From the NCBI GenBank assembly GCA_024036415.1, contig JAMWET010006792.1, forward strand, positions 55,001-119,000: DNA of 64,000 nucleotides, written 5' to 3'. Below, one piece after another: positions 10,720-22,941 of this stretch. The DNA comes from Prochilodus magdalenae. Lineage: Eukaryota > Chordata > Actinopteri > Characiformes > Prochilodontidae. Within the stretch, counting starts at the first letter, position 1. Every line of letters begins with the position of its first letter. The notes under the pieces are model-generated. The model had not been told where the DNA came from, did not search any database, and was given only the letters and a program-made list of their open reading frames with translations. Made by a program: the position numbers and the translations under genes.

Positions 10720-13700
10720 GTCCGTTAAACGTGAGGGTAGACAACTACATAACTGTGACAACAGTGACATGTTACAGTGCTTACCTGGACTATGTTATGA
10801 AAATGACAAAGAATTTTCTGTTTCTCACAATCCAAGTAATACCAAACTGACCGAGTTATTTTGAGGTCTGAACTCGGACAGATGCGGACAGTGTATTTTT
10901 CTGGGGAAACCAGCAGCTTCTTTGTTTAATTGGGAAATTTTCTTGTTCTTTTTTCAGTAATGCTTCCATAACAGCTATACATCCTTTCAGGCCATAGTGT
11001 TGAGAACTTTTGTCCCAGTGGAAGGATGGAATCACCTTTTATTTTCCTCTTTCCTCCTCCTTATGGCCATTTTGTTAATAATAGTATAATAATTAGATAA
11101 TAATAGAAATAACATAAATGAAGGATGATTCTTTTCTTCTGCCCAGTACTGTATAGCACATTTTGTTTATAAAAAGATGAGAGAGAATCTGTACAAATGT
11201 CTTTTTCCTATAGTTATCTCACAGATCATTCACATGCAGCCCAGAAGCTTGGGATAATAAAAAAAAAAACACAACCAATGCACCCTAGCTGTTTTTCCGT
11301 CTGTTGGAGATATCGATCGCAAAAGGAGATTATAGCTGCTATATTACAAGTTTAAGACTGCAACGTCTGCAATAGTCACTGCGGTGGAGTGTCATTAACT
11401 CAGTGATGAAACAAGAAAGAAAGACTTAGAGCTACATTCTCGGAGTAAATCGAAATAGATCCCTAAGAGCATGGCTTTGATATCCGCACTGCACTGTGTA
11501 TCATTCCTACACGCATATATTTAGGCAGCTGATAACCACACGGGGAGACGATGTAATCAGTCTGGAACAGGAGCAAATTAGAGATGTGGTTAAACACCCC
11601 AGACTGAGGCATTAACTATCAGTTATTTGATCCCAGTGTTAAACAATCAAAATACATTGCACTGCAGCTGCAGCCCAAGGGACCTGCCATAAATAGAAGG
11701 CTTTTACACACTGGGATTTAAATTCTGTAAACATTTGATGGGTGTAAACAACAAACACAAACAAAGGGAAGACTCTCTATTTTCTATTATTAGCCAAAAG
11801 TTCTCAAAGAAAAAAAACGATTGTGGATGTCTTTATAGTGAATATAATATAGTCAATATAATATTTCCCACAAATAAGATGCTAATTTGATGGAATAAAT
11901 CTATTAGAGTAGCTAAATGTGTTGCATGCAACTTTTACTTCATGTAAGTGTCAAGTTATATGTGCCATTGTATCAATTGCATTAGTGCTTAACAATATTG
12001 ATAAACCCAATATCATAATAATACAATTTCAAGGTTCAGCTGATATTTGTTTATATAAAAAATGGACACAATCCTTTCAAAATATAGTCCACACTAATAG
12101 AATGTCTTACAACATCACACAGCTTATTTTGGATTGATTAGCTTCTCCTGGAAATACACCAAAGGGTACAAGACATGCACATCAAAAACAGCTTTTTATG
12201 CTTTATAATCCACTCTTCTGTTTCGGAAATGTTGTGACATTTGTTTTGATATGTACAAAACATCAAAGAAAGTCAAAAATGTGTAGATTAATGTGTTAAT
12301 TTGCTGAAAATGGTATATTTTCAGGCATGTAAAACATAATTTACACTTTATCTAAAATATATTCTAAAATTATAATGTAATCATAAGCCCATGTCAATCA
12401 AATTTCCACACACTTAGAAACTATCAATAAGGCAGCCTCATGCTTCTTTTAAGCCCCATTTACGCGTGGATTTATCATGAGTCCAGGGTGACTGATCACA
12501 AATTGTTGGCAGTATGGAAAAGGGTGTGAGCGGGGTACATTGTGTTGTTCAATGGGCTTTCAGAGTTAGTCATGGATGCATATGAACACATAACGTTTAC
12601 AGAGTGAATACGAAAGAGTCTCAATATGTTACAGCAGTTAAAGACCGCTTCAGTCGTCTATATTATAACAGCAGAGTGAGCTTGTGTGAACTTTATTTCC
12701 AACCCTTCTACTGTTTATATATGTTGTAGGTCCTGTTCCCACATATATCATTGTAGCCATGACTATATATGATATTAACATAACATGATGATATAAAATA
12801 AAATAGTATAATAATATGAAATGGAAATAAACACTACAAGTGCAATCTATGTGATCAAGATTACTCTAAAGATTATAACAGGATTAAAACAAATGTGGTG
12901 AAAATTGGTTGGTTAAGAAGGAAGTTCTGGCAGATTGAATCACTGGAACTCACCATAGCTCAGTATCCATGCAGCTGTTTCTAAGCGGATTTTGACCACT
13001 CAGATGTGCAGGATGCAAAGATTTTCCACATGGGATCAACAAACAATGCAGCATCTGTGCATTCATTTATATGCCCTGAAGCCCCTTTTTTTATGCCCTT
13101 CAAGTATTGCTCTTGAATTTTTTCTGTTCTTAGTACCCCCAGCAGTGAAATTAAATATAGGCCAGGAGCATAATTACTATGCAGGACATTTTGTTTATGA
13201 GAAAGGCCAAAGCCAAAGTCGCTGAATGCAACTTAACAATGGCAAGGCTTCAGGTTTTTGATATTGGTAACTAGAACCAAGCGGAAACTTATTTATTTAG
13301 CTTTCATTAGTGGTAAACTGTGCTTACTACAGCTAGGTGTTCAGATTGGACCATGAATGTCAAAATTCATTCAAAGCATGAGGACAACCTTAATGATAAA
13401 ACTAACCTGATAATGCTAACACTAATCATATTCATATTTGGGCATGTATTTAGAATGTAACTGCTGCAGTGTTTAGGCTGAAACGAATAATTTGTTGACA
13501 CCAGAATGTAACTGCAGTTCTGTTTAAAGTTTAAGTGTCTAAAATACATTGTTTTTCTTGAAGCTTCTAACAGGCATATTTTTTACCATATAGTTTACCT
13601 TTGCAGCAGTTTCAAAGTGACTCTTTTAGTAGAGAAGCCCTGGTGTAGAGCTGTCACTTCTACTTTACATTTGTACAAGCCCATTGATTAGGCTGCTAGT

Positions 13701-14300
13701 CGTATTCAGTCCATTATGTATCTAGGACTTCCAGAAAGCTATGGGTGACTTTTTATTATGTAAATGAAACTCAAAACAGTTGATTCTTCTGTTCATTTGT
13801 AATTGTGTAGACCTTTGTCTAAATCTTTGGGACTTCTATTCAGTTTTCGAAGTTCTAACCAATAGGAGAACTTGGTTATCTTACCTACATCTACAAACCA
13901 CATTGAAACAACAGTAGTACTGTAATGCGTACAGAGCTTAAATACAAGCATGAGCAAAAAGGAAAAATTACAGACTCATGGTCTTTAGATCCCTCTGATG
14001 TAGAAGGCCCTGAGGGCTCTCTTTTGAGTATTATCACAACTTAAACAATCTAAGGCACCCAGAATTAATTATCTGTCAATACAGCTAAAACTGAAAGTTG
14101 TTGTGTAACACTTATACCATTAAGACAATGAATGCTTAGCAGTATTTTGCATCATGTCCATGGTGCCGTTTATCAAAATTTCTGTCCCTCAGATATGAAT
14201 ACATCAGCACATGATATATGCCATGGCATATATGACTCATGTGACAACACAGCTGCTAAAGTGAAAGACATAAAACATAAACACCTCCAAAGTAACTTAC
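10720..14300. other. Non-coding stretch, probable SHISA9 intron 2
   Basis: This lies downstream of the SHISA9 exon 2 donor on the minus strand, so it should be intron. No further SHISA9 exon was recognised in it. It is AT-rich, with no confident repeat family. The part 11640-11730 (CTGCAGCTGCAGCC and flanks) is less AT-rich and could be regulatory, without proof. Confidence 0.5.
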
Positions 14301-14410
14301 GCATGTTGGGGGCCCGGGCATGTTGCATGTTGTCATAGTGTTGCGTATGCATTCCGATGGCTTCTTCATGTTCAGCCTGACAGGCACCTTGCATCACGCT
14401 TGCTACAGCT
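14301..14410 (-). CDS. shisa9: SHISA9 exon 2 (110 bp)
   Basis: On the minus strand a CCCCTAACAG acceptor (AG at 14412-14411) precedes the exon and CGTAAGTTAC gives a strong donor (GT at 14300-14299). The first base completes the Arg codon from exon 1; the 36 codons that follow read A-V-A-S-V-M-Q-G-A-C, then E-H-E-E-A-I-G-M-H-T-Q-H-Y-D-N-M-Q-H-A-R-A-P-N-M. This lines up with the juxtamembrane tail of vertebrate SHISA9, where an Arg-Ala start and an H-x-Q-H-Y-[ED]-N motif followed by an R-x-P-x-N stretch are found. It ends in phase 1. Confidence 0.85.
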
Positions 14411-16557
14411 CTGTTAGGGGCAAATATTTTACTTTAGTGGAACATAGAACATTACTTCATTCCTCTACCGAAACCAAACAAGCTTCAAGCAGCAAATTAC
14501 ATGCTTCTTAAGGATTTATTTATATCAGGTGTGACCAGTGATAGGTTGGGGTTAGAACTGAATTTTGCAGAATGCTCGATGTGCAAGAGCAGAGTCTGTC
14601 ACAATGGCATAACTAGGGTGTAGGAAGGGTAACTGAACTGGGGCTGTGGCAACCAGACCACCTAACATCTTTAATGAACACCTTATATTGCTACTTATAG
14701 AATATGAGATCCACTACTCATGGCTAGCTCTTATAACTTAAGCCATGGAATAAAACTTCTTTATAAGGTCATAGTTAGGGCACTGATTGGTAAATAAAGG
14801 TTTCTTTTCTTTGTCTTTTGGAATACTCCAGTGCTTTTTAAGCTAATCTTTATCATATTATTGCTGTCCATGAAAGAACATGCATCTCCACATCAATTAC
14901 ATCATTTCAACAAAGCAGCTGTTATTTACATTGTGTAAAAATTTCATGAAGAAAGACCCAAAACTGCTTTGATAAAAAAACCTGGTTCTATTGAATTGAA
15001 TCAGAGTTAAATTATGTCACACTGGCAATATGGTTGATTACCCCAAGCAATAACGTGAACACAGTCCCATGTTCTGTGTTATCGCACAAATGCACTTACA
15101 ACAGAAGCCAATAGGCAGCCCCAGTAGAAATTAAGATAAAATGCCTTCCCCTAAAAGGTTAGCCAAAGGTACATCATTACCCAAAAGAACCACTGTGCCA
15201 CATTCATTTTAAGGAGGGTACCAGAAGGAATAGAGCACCAGGGCGCTCTCCATGGTGCTGATGTGAGGAGAATCAATACAGTCTGATTTACATTTGGGCC
15301 AGTGGCTCACCATGGCACAGCATTCAGCTCACTCTCACCTTATTTATTTGTGTCTAGATGCCCTTAAATGACCGCTGCTTGTGTTCGTTCAACGCCAGGT
15401 GATTTTGCTGCGTGGGTTGTGCTGTTCCTATCACAGCAGCGGCTTTAAACGGAGCGCGAGCTCAGCATGCAGTGCGTAAAGAAGAAGCACGCGGTGGGCA
15501 AAATGCAAGTGTGCACACGGTCACACTGTATGCCTAGGGATTTAAACTCGTCACACACCGCCGTGTTCAGTTGTTTAGTCTTGCTGGGTAACAAATTGAA
15601 AGCACGTGATGCCGTGCTTTAGAAGTCTCGAGACTGGCACTGAACTGTTGTCCTGTGTCTTGCCTCAAAAACATATAGTGTATAGAGCTATGGCTAGGGG
15701 CCTATATACTTCAGCTCCTTTCCTGCCAAGCAGTTTAGTTCAGTTCTTTTATTAAGTACACGGGATGCTGTCTGCAAACGTGGATTTGTTTGAAGGTAAG
15801 GCGTGCACAGTACATTAAATGAGCACTCCAGTGTTACTGAACTATATATTTATCTGCTGCATCTGTAGTATGTCAGCTGACGATAACTTCTCCCAAATTG
15901 CCTCAAGAACGCACGTAATGCAGCAGAAAGAGATTAGGTTCTTTCATGCGTCAATCAGTTTTAAAGCCCAAAGCTATAACATCACACCCAGAAGTTGTGT
16001 TGTTCTTCCTGCTGAAGGTAAATCCCAACTTGCACAGCCTACCGTGTCATGTTTTCCCTGTGTGGTCGCTGCGCCTTTTCTAGTCCGAGTTTGGTAAATA
16101 TCCCCACCAGGGCCATGATGGCCACCACTCCGCAAATGACGTAGACGATCATGTTGGTTTTATCCTTGGTCGGGTCGTGCCTGGGGTCGTTCTTCTTGTA
16201 CGGGGTTTGACCCTTGAGCCACACGGGCGTGTCGTAGTTCTTGCACGTGCTCTGGTCCAGGCGCGAGTCTTTGTACGCGCAGCAGAAGCGGAAGCCACAG
16301 GTGCCGCAGCAGTACAGGTAGCTGCCGGTCTGGCAGATGAACGGAGGGTCCCACTGGCCCATCACGTCGTAGTAGCCCCTGCACTCGTCCTGAGTGTGTG
16401 GAGCCTCGGACACGGCGCCGTCCTCATCCATGGAGCCATTAGAGCTCGCGAGCATGATGAAGCCGTCCAGCTGCTGCTCAGGCTCGCCGTCCGCGCGACA
16501 AACCAGCACCATCACTTTCACCAACAAATACTCGAAAAGCAAAGCTGTCCGTTTCAT
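14301..16557 (-). CDS. shisa9: SHISA9-like AMPA-receptor auxiliary protein (5' part)
   Basis: This type I membrane protein belongs to the Shisa family; its mammalian relative (CKAMP44) binds AMPA receptors and slows recovery from desensitisation. The start is the ATG at 16557. Residues 1-23 are a hydrophobic signal peptide; an N-G-S sequon is at N40; the extracellular cysteine-rich domain has Cys at 59, 75, 83, 84, 87, 92, 93 and 105, with D-V-M-G-Q-W-D-P-P-F and Y-L-Y-C-C-G-T-C; the acidic/basic linker D-P-T-K-D-K-T-N leads into a transmembrane helix at about 135-155, then a basic tail. Exon 1 (16557-16043) ends after two bases of codon 172; exon 2 (14410-14301) completes it as Arg and adds 36 residues. 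Mammalian SHISA9 is much longer, so later exons are missing from what I can see. The Q-W-D-P-P-F motif and the CPPED1/ERCC4 neighbours favour SHISA9 over SHISA6/7/8. Whether this is the a or b teleost copy is unknown. Confidence 0.92.
14411..16042 (-). other. SHISA9 intron 1
   Basis: A 1.6-kb intron with GT at its 5' end (16042-16041) and AG at its 3' end (14412-14411). It contains no obvious mobile element. The part next to exon 1 (15380-15560) is richer in CpG than the rest. Confidence 0.85.
16043..16557 (-). CDS. shisa9: SHISA9 exon 1 coding part
   Basis: It runs from the ATG (16557-16555) to ATGACACG followed by the donor GTAGGC (GT at 16042-16041). It leaves two bases of a codon (phase 2). 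The frame reaches an in-frame TAG only four bases past the splice site, which confirms that splicing is needed. The exon is GC-rich, unlike the flanking introns. Confidence 0.93.
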
Positions 16558-16593
16558 TCTGCAGTTGCGTTCCTCTTTGAGGAGAAAACGAGC

Positions 16594-16684
<91 letters not shown>

Positions 16685-16910
16685 CAGAGAGACAGAGAGA
16701 CAGATAGAAGTTGATGCTAGCAGTCGTCAGAAGACGGGAATCCAAGTGGAAATATACGGCTGTGCGCAGAATCTACTCATTTTGCAAAGGCTGTGGAGCC
16801 GCGCGCGCTCGTTGGAGCTCCTGTGCAGGGGATGCGCTAAAGAATTCGAGCAGTAGCCCAAAGTGGAGGCAGCACCCGCGCGCGCGCAACATGCATCACA
16901 CTGACTGAAG
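16558..16910 (-). promoter_or_regulatory. SHISA9 5' region: GA microsatellite and CpG-rich stretch
   Basis: About 40 bases upstream of the SHISA9 start codon lies a GA/GACA microsatellite (16598-16704), CT on the coding strand. Beyond it, 16795-16895 is rich in CpG (GCGCGCGC twice), consistent with an island promoter. No TATA box or transcription start could be placed, so whether the microsatellite lies in the 5' untranslated region or the promoter is open. Confidence 0.6.
16598..16704. repeat. (GA)n/(GACA)n microsatellite
   Basis: Around 40 GA dinucleotides followed by AGAGAGAC-type variants, about 40 bases upstream of the SHISA9 start codon. Antisense frames across it encode Arg-Glu runs and are not genes. 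Confidence 0.97.
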
Positions 16911-17229
16911 AGGAAAGAGGGATATGAAGGAGCTCGTGTACAGGGAGAGGAGGAGGAGGAGAGGGAGGGATTAGACAACACTGCACGTGTGCTGAAAGCT
17001 TCATTGCGTGAAGTTTATGAGCATGGCATGTACGTGCGTGTTTGTCATGTCGTCAGAGATGGAGGTGGACATGGTAGACTGTATCCATACTTAACTATAA
17101 GCATCCATACTTGGGTAAGTAATGACGCAGAAGTACCGAGTAACTGCAGAAGAAGGAAGAGTAAACACAATAGTTCGCCACAATGTACACTAAAGTATGG
17201 AAGATCATTCCTGCCACTATCTAAGCCAG

Positions 17230-17370
17230 TATCTCAATTATGATATACTATCTCATAAATATGACTTACTATCTCATAATTTATGACTCACTATCTCATC
17301 ATTTATGTCTTACTATCTCATGCTATTTCATAATTATGATTTTCTTATAATTATTATTTACTTTCTCATA
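17230..17370. repeat. Degenerate short tandem repeat
   Basis: Repeated TACTATCTCATAATTTATGA-like blocks of roughly 22-30 bp, five to six copies, increasingly degenerate to the right. It adjoins the transposon relic that begins near 17376. Confidence 0.75.
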
Positions 17371-17375
17371 GTACA

Positions 17376-17810
17376 ACCCTGTTTCAAAAAAGTGTTTTTG
17401 TACAAAATGTACATAAAAAACAAAATGAAATGACGTATAAATCATTGGAACCCTATATTTAATTGAATATGGTACAAATAACACATTAAGTGTTGAAAGT
17501 GAGAAATTATATTTCTTTTCAAAAAACCTCCAACATTTGGCAGCACAGGGGCATGTTCACCAGCATGTTGTGGATCTTGTTTACATATGGCTTCTTCTTT
17601 ACAGGGCGAAGTTTTAACTTGCCTTTGTTGATGCAAAGACATCCAACATTGTTCTCAGGTCTGCAGTGAGTTCTCCAGACTCTCAGAATCTTTTAATGAT
17701 ATGTCACAGACCTGTTGCCAATTCACCTAAATAGCTGTGCGATTGTTCAGCATTTCAGGATTATTCAATGCCTTTCTTTACAAAAGTACAAACCCGGAAA
17801 TGTTGTCAAA
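17376..17810. mobile_element. Internally deleted DNA-transposon relic (family B)
   Basis: It starts TACAACCCTGTTTCAAAAAA and contains ATATGGCTTCTTCTTTACAG, AGTTTTAACTTGCC and TCAGAATCTTTTAATGATAT. These blocks occur in the same order in a family of cut-and-paste elements that is abundant in teleosts. A second, longer relic of the same family lies at 57810-58390. Most of the transposase part is missing. I do not assign the superfamily. Confidence 0.6.
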
Positions 17811-19490
17811 ATCTGATGTCTAAACACACTTTTTTTAGGATGTAATAAAAAATAAACATTTACTAAACACATTTACTGTACAGGCTTGTTTCTTCAGAAT
17901 TTTTTAAATCATGTTTTGGCATTTTCTTTTAATTTAAATGGGCAAAAATCCAAAGTGTATATATAGAATGCAAATACACTAGCCTTTCATAACCACACCA
18001 TATATAAAAAGTGATTAGGCTATGTGGCCCAAATTTCTCAAGTTTTTTGCACCACTGCTTTGAAAAACAGACCAAAACAGATTCAACACAACATGCAACT
18101 ATTTCAGTGACAGTTTGCATTTATCATTTTAAAGTGGGATATCACTGAGCTCTGTATGTGGCAGGCCTGAATAAAGGTGTTTAGTTGCACTAGGCACTGC
18201 ACATGCTTGGATACAACGTTTTCTGGATACATGGTCTTCATTACACATTACATATTAAGTATCCATCACAGACTTACTCATAGGCATAATGCAAACTGGG
18301 AAAAAACAAAGATGCTACAATGACAGTAAATGATGGACCTAACTGAATAATAGGTCAGAAGGTAGGCCAGCTAGTACATTCACTCTACCCATGCTGTAAA
18401 AGGCTTTGAATTAGGTCAGTACAAAAGAATATGGGCTTAAAGGGGAATATCCTGGAGAACTGACTTTTTCTTTAACCCTATTAACCAGCATATACAGGCA
18501 ATTCATGGAAACTAGCATGCAAAAACAGTCGATTGTGAATGCAGCTCATGGTGCGTCTATTAAAGCGGACAGCGAATGACACTCCAGCAGTGCTGCTGTG
18601 TCTGATCCACAACGTACACTGAAACTGCAACTTGAAATTGACAGTGCATCCAAGTGTAAATGTCACCTTTAGATTGATGGTACAAATTGTTCAAACTGAT
18701 TTTCACTAATACTGAACTGAGTGCATGGAAAAGCAGAGCAGGCTAACTGCCCTAACCATGTACAAATGTGATGGCATGTAAACATTTGACCAAAAGGATA
18801 GAAAAAAAAAAGTCTTCCTTTAAACGATAATACTTCTAATTTTGCTCAGGTATTTTTGTAAAGCAAGGGACTTCATTCTCTGTTCTATTTTAGTCATTGG
18901 CTTTGAGTCACAACTGTCAATTTTGCCTTTTATTTGTTTAATGCTTTAACTTCATTGTGTTCTGTTCCTTCAGCAACTGGACTGCTTTGTTGTTGCTCAT
19001 ACTTCTGACTTTTGAACTTTCACATTTAATTTTACATCAAAATGAGCTAAAAAGTGTAAAACAAAGAGAAACATCGATCAGTTTCTTTGCTGACATGATA
19101 TGATGTACTATAGTTCTGTAAAAAAAACAATGAAGGATTGGTGAACTATCTATCTGTCTATACCATTGCTTATGTTTAGGCCTACTAAGTGATTCATTAT
19201 TTGAAATAATATTTGTTATACTCACATGTGAGTACAGTCGCCTATAAAAGGATTGTATCATTGGCGTTAGAATAAGACAGACAGAGGAAACAAAACACTT
19301 TTCTTTTATTGAATACAGCAGCAGTGGGAAACAGCCTACGAATGCCAGCTGAAATTGAGTACAGCAGAGCAGATCACCATCCTTACATTCTACTGTATGT
19401 GTGGACCTTACAGTTTCTTACCATGGTCGTGGTGCTCCCAAAAGCCTGTGCTTCTGTGACCTCACAAGCCTGTAGCTGGACACTAAAGTA
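17811..19490. other. Intergenic AT-rich stretch between SHISA9 and CPPED1
   Basis: There is no gene. A short fragment at 18575-18610 (AGCAGTGCTGCTGTGTCTGA) matches part of the foldback element found at 62220-62723. Nothing else was recognised. Confidence 0.5.
18575..18610. mobile_element. Small fragment of the 62.2-kb foldback family
   Basis: CAGCAGTGCTGCTGTGTCTG followed by ATCCAC corresponds to the central 'cagcagtgctg..' region of the palindromic element at 62220-62723 (which has GGCACAGCAGTGCTGTG). It is only a remnant. Confidence 0.45.
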
Positions 19491-19494
19491 TACA

Positions 19495-20665
19495 CTATAT
19501 TGCCAAAAGTATTTGCTCATCTGCCTTCACACGCACATGAAATTGAGTGACATGCCATTCGTAATTCAAAGACTTGAATCTGATGTCGACCCGCGCTTTG
19601 CAGCTATAAGAGCATTAACTATTCTGGGAGGGCTTTCCACAAGGTTTAGGAGTGTGTTTATGGGAATTTTTGGAACATTCCTTTAGAAGTGCATTTGTGA
19701 GATCAGACACTGACATTGGAAGAGAAGGCCTGGCTCACAGTCTCCACTCTAATTAATTCCAAAGGTGTTCTATCGTGTTGAGTTTAGAACTGTGTGCAGG
19801 CCGGTCAAGTTCTTCCACACCAAACTTGCTCATCCATGTCTTTATGGACCTTGCTTTGTAAACTGGTGCGCAGTCATGTTGAAACAGGAAAGGGCCATTC
19901 CCAAACTGTTTCCACAAAGTTGGGAGCATGAAATTGTTCCAAATTCAGACTTCCATTCACTGGAACTAAGGGGCTTAGCCCAGCTGCTGAAAAACAACCA
20001 CACCATAATCCCCTCCACCAAACAACGCACTTTGCACAAAGCAGTCAGACAACTACCATTCTCCTGGCAACCGCCAAACCCAGACTCATCCATTGGATTG
20101 CCAGACAGAGAATCATGATCCATCACTCCAGAGAACACATCTCCACTGCTCTACTAGAGTCTAGTGGTGGTGTTCTTTACACCACTGCATTTGATGCTTT
20201 ACATTAAGCTTGGTGATGCAGCTGCTCGGCCATCGAAACCCATTCCATGATGCTCTCTACACACTGATCTTGAGCTAATCTGAAGGGCGCTTGAAGTTTG
20301 GAGGTTTGTAGCGATGCACGCTATGCACCTCAGCATATGCTAACCCCACTATGTCATTTTATATGGCTTACCACTTCGTGGCTGAGCTGCTGTCTTTCCC
20401 AGTCGCTTCTGCTTTGTTATAATACCACTGACAGTTGACTGTGGAATGCTTAGTAGTGACTGGACTTGTTGCACATGTGGCACCATATCACAGTACCATG
20501 CTGAAACTCACTGATCTCCTGAGAGTGATCCATTCTTTCACAAATGTTTGTAGAAGCAGTCTGCATGTGTGGGTGGTTGGTTTTATACACATGTGGCCAT
20601 GGAAGTAATTGGAATACCTGAATTCAACGATTTGAATGGGTGAGTCAATACTTTTGGCAATATAG
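19495..20665 (-). mobile_element. Full-length Tc1-like transposon with 19-bp perfect TIRs
   Basis: The left end CTATATTGCCAAAAGTATT (19495-19513) is the exact reverse complement of the right end (20647-20665). The 1171-bp interior holds a decayed transposase on the minus strand: the frame 20138-19842 has V-M-D-H-D-S-L-S-G-N-P-M-D-E-S-G-F-G, corresponding to the S-x-x-S-R-F..S-D-G-x-V-W-V-W region that carries the first part of the DDE catalytic core in this Tc1 subfamily, and later stretches are frameshifted. It is non-autonomous now. It is intergenic, about 2.2 kb upstream of CPPED1. Confidence 0.88.
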
Positions 20666-21082
20666 CATAGTTAGGTTATTCAGAATCATGATGTTTGCAC
20701 TATTCATATAAAATACTATACTATCTCTCCAGTATTTCCTTGTCCTGCATATTTAGTGCATTGTGTTGTGTTCATTATTGAACATTCAGACAAGTTGTTC
20801 ATGGTTTTGTATAGTATTGCACTGGGAACCTCTTTTTGTTTTACTGTACTGTACTGTAAAATGTCTTTCTGACTTGTACTTAGGTCTGGTAAATACAGAC
20901 TTTGTAGAAATGTTTCATTATAATAGGATTAAAAAGTAGTTTTTAATGTTTACCTTGACTCATTTAAAAGTATGGTTCCTTGACATTTAATCAGTGGTTG
21001 GTTGTTTTGCTTAATTGAGTGGACATGTAGCTATGCTTACTAAGCTTAGTGTAAGAAATCAATTCTAGTTTTACTTTGCATT

Positions 21083-21950
21083 CTAGGCCTCTAACATGTC
21101 AGCAACAGCGAACTTAAAAAACTTAAAAAACTCCCGAAAAATGATCCCCACATTAAGGGTACAACAGCAGTAGTCCCTTACTGGCAGAGCAGCCTGACCT
21201 TTTTTTGGTTGCCATAAGATAAGGAGACCAGAAACTACCATGACCATCACGCCTGCTTCAGACACCAACAGTCAGATACTCAATGTACAGCCAACTGATG
21301 TCATATACACACTCCAAAAGATCACTACATACTGTGAGTGAAGAGGGTTAGTAGGTTTAAGTTCCTGGGCCCCTACATCTCTGAAGATCTCTATTAGTCA
21401 ATAAACACAGACACACTGATTAAAAAACACAACAGCGACTTACCTTTGTGAGAACTGTCAAGAAGGTTAATCTGTCATTACAGTTTCTGGTGTCTTTCTA
21501 TCGTTCAACCATTGAGAGTGTCCTTACTTACGGGATACTCGTGTGTATGGCAACAGCATAGCAGCTGACAAAAAGGCTCTGCAGAGAATCATAAAAACAG
21601 CAGAGAAAATCACCACGCACATCCGCCTACTCTGGAAGACATCTACACCTCCTGCTGCCTGCGAAAGACATCTAACATCAAAAAGGACCCATATCATCCA
21701 GCACATGAACTATTTGAACTTTTGTACTCAGGGAGGAGATACAAGTCCATCCGGGCATGGACCACAAGACTGCTGAACAGCTTTTATCCCAAGCCATCAC
21801 TACTCTAAACTCTGCACTCAAAAACATGCCATAAAAGCATTACTACACTGAACTCTGCAATGGGAAAATGCAGCTATAGATACATCTGTGCAATCTGTCG
21901 AATACCTTTAAAGAATAAATACATTGTTAATGCACATGTCTGTATAAATG
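21083..21950 (+). mobile_element. Non-LTR retrotransposon 3' end (jockey/CR1-L2-like)
   Basis: The plus strand, over shifting frames, reads a typical C-terminus of a fish LINE reverse transcriptase ORF: K-F-L-G-P-Y-I-S-E-D-L near 21360-21400, V-N-L-S-L-Q-F-L-V-S-F-Y-R-S-T-I-E-S-V-L-T-Y-G near 21464-21535, A-A-D-K-K-A-L-Q-R-I-I-K-T-A-E-K-I near 21561-21611, and S-G-x-R-Y-K-S-I-R-A-W-T-T-R-L-L-N-S-F-Y-P near 21730-21790. It is 5'-truncated and frameshifted. The 3' part ends with AATAAA near 21916. Confidence 0.8.
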
Positions 21951-22877
21951 GTGAATGTTAAATGCTTTTATAATTTTTATAATATATACAGACCACCCCA
22001 GTTTCTTCTCAAATCAGCATCTCCACATGTACAGCACATTCTTAGTGAGGAACAGAAGGCTGGGTTCTAGTTTTACTGGCGGATACAGAGAGCGTCTGGT
22101 TCATAAGAACAAGCAGCAAACACACAGGACAACACAGCTACAGACTGGCAGAGGGCGAAACCACTCTCTACTGACAGTGATGAGCGCCACCTCATTCGAA
22201 TGACACTTAACCACTGTAAGATAACCTCAAGTGACTGACAAAAAGACTGGTGAGCGGTGACTGGGGTGAAATGCACAGGCTTCTGGGGGCGTCATTAGTC
22301 ATTTTCTAAATAAACAGATCTAAAATACAATATTTTATCTGGAATTTGGGAGGCATGTTTCCAGTAGTGTATAGAATAAAACAAAATAGCATATTCTGGT
22401 AAAAAAAAAGAAAGTCCAATTGTTGAGTAATGCAGGTGCTGTCAACATCATAATATAAAGAAATTAAACATACAACGAAATACCTAAATATTATAATCAC
22501 TATGTAAATTATTTAGATTTATTTATTATTTTTGATTCATTATTTAGATACAAATGCACTTCAAACATATCTGCATTTCAAAAGCGCAGATCCATTAACA
22601 TTATGTTCCAGTAATAACCATACTGTGTTTTCACTCCAGCGTGGGTTCAGTTCCCATCTCTCCTGGCTATGTTAGGTAGCCTAAGTGCAGTACGTGTAAA
22701 CCGTCTTGTACGCTTTGGAGCTGATCCAGGCAGGCTCTGCTAGTAGATCACCGACAGCATCGATGTGGGGCTTTACTGTCAGTCAGGCAGAAACAGCAGC
22801 GCATTCCTCGAGATAACTAAAACAACTACTGGTTTTATGATTCAGAGTGTACACCAGCAGTTGTAACGTAGCTGGCG
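21951..22877. other. Intergenic stretch and CPPED1 upstream region
   Basis: No gene or clear repeat was seen. The last 250 bases before the CPPED1 start codon are less AT-rich and probably contain its promoter and 5' untranslated region, but no core motif can be pinned down. Confidence 0.5.
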
Positions 22878-22941
22878 ATGGCAGGAGATGAAGACATTTT
22901 TCTAAGAGCACAACAGCGGACCTATAAAGGTTTGACGGAAG
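22878..22941 (+). CDS. cpped1: CPPED1 exon 1 coding part
   Basis: It encodes [21 protein letters not shown] plus the first base of an Asp codon. Donor GGTACAAC (GT at 22942-22943). It is too short for simple ORF finding; the frame is fixed by the phase match to exon 2 and by the general similarity of CPPED1 N-termini. Confidence 0.9.

Noticed and set aside
16177..16707. 176-codon plus-strand frame
   Set aside because: It is antisense to SHISA9 exon 1 and ends in Arg-Glu repeats from the GA microsatellite.
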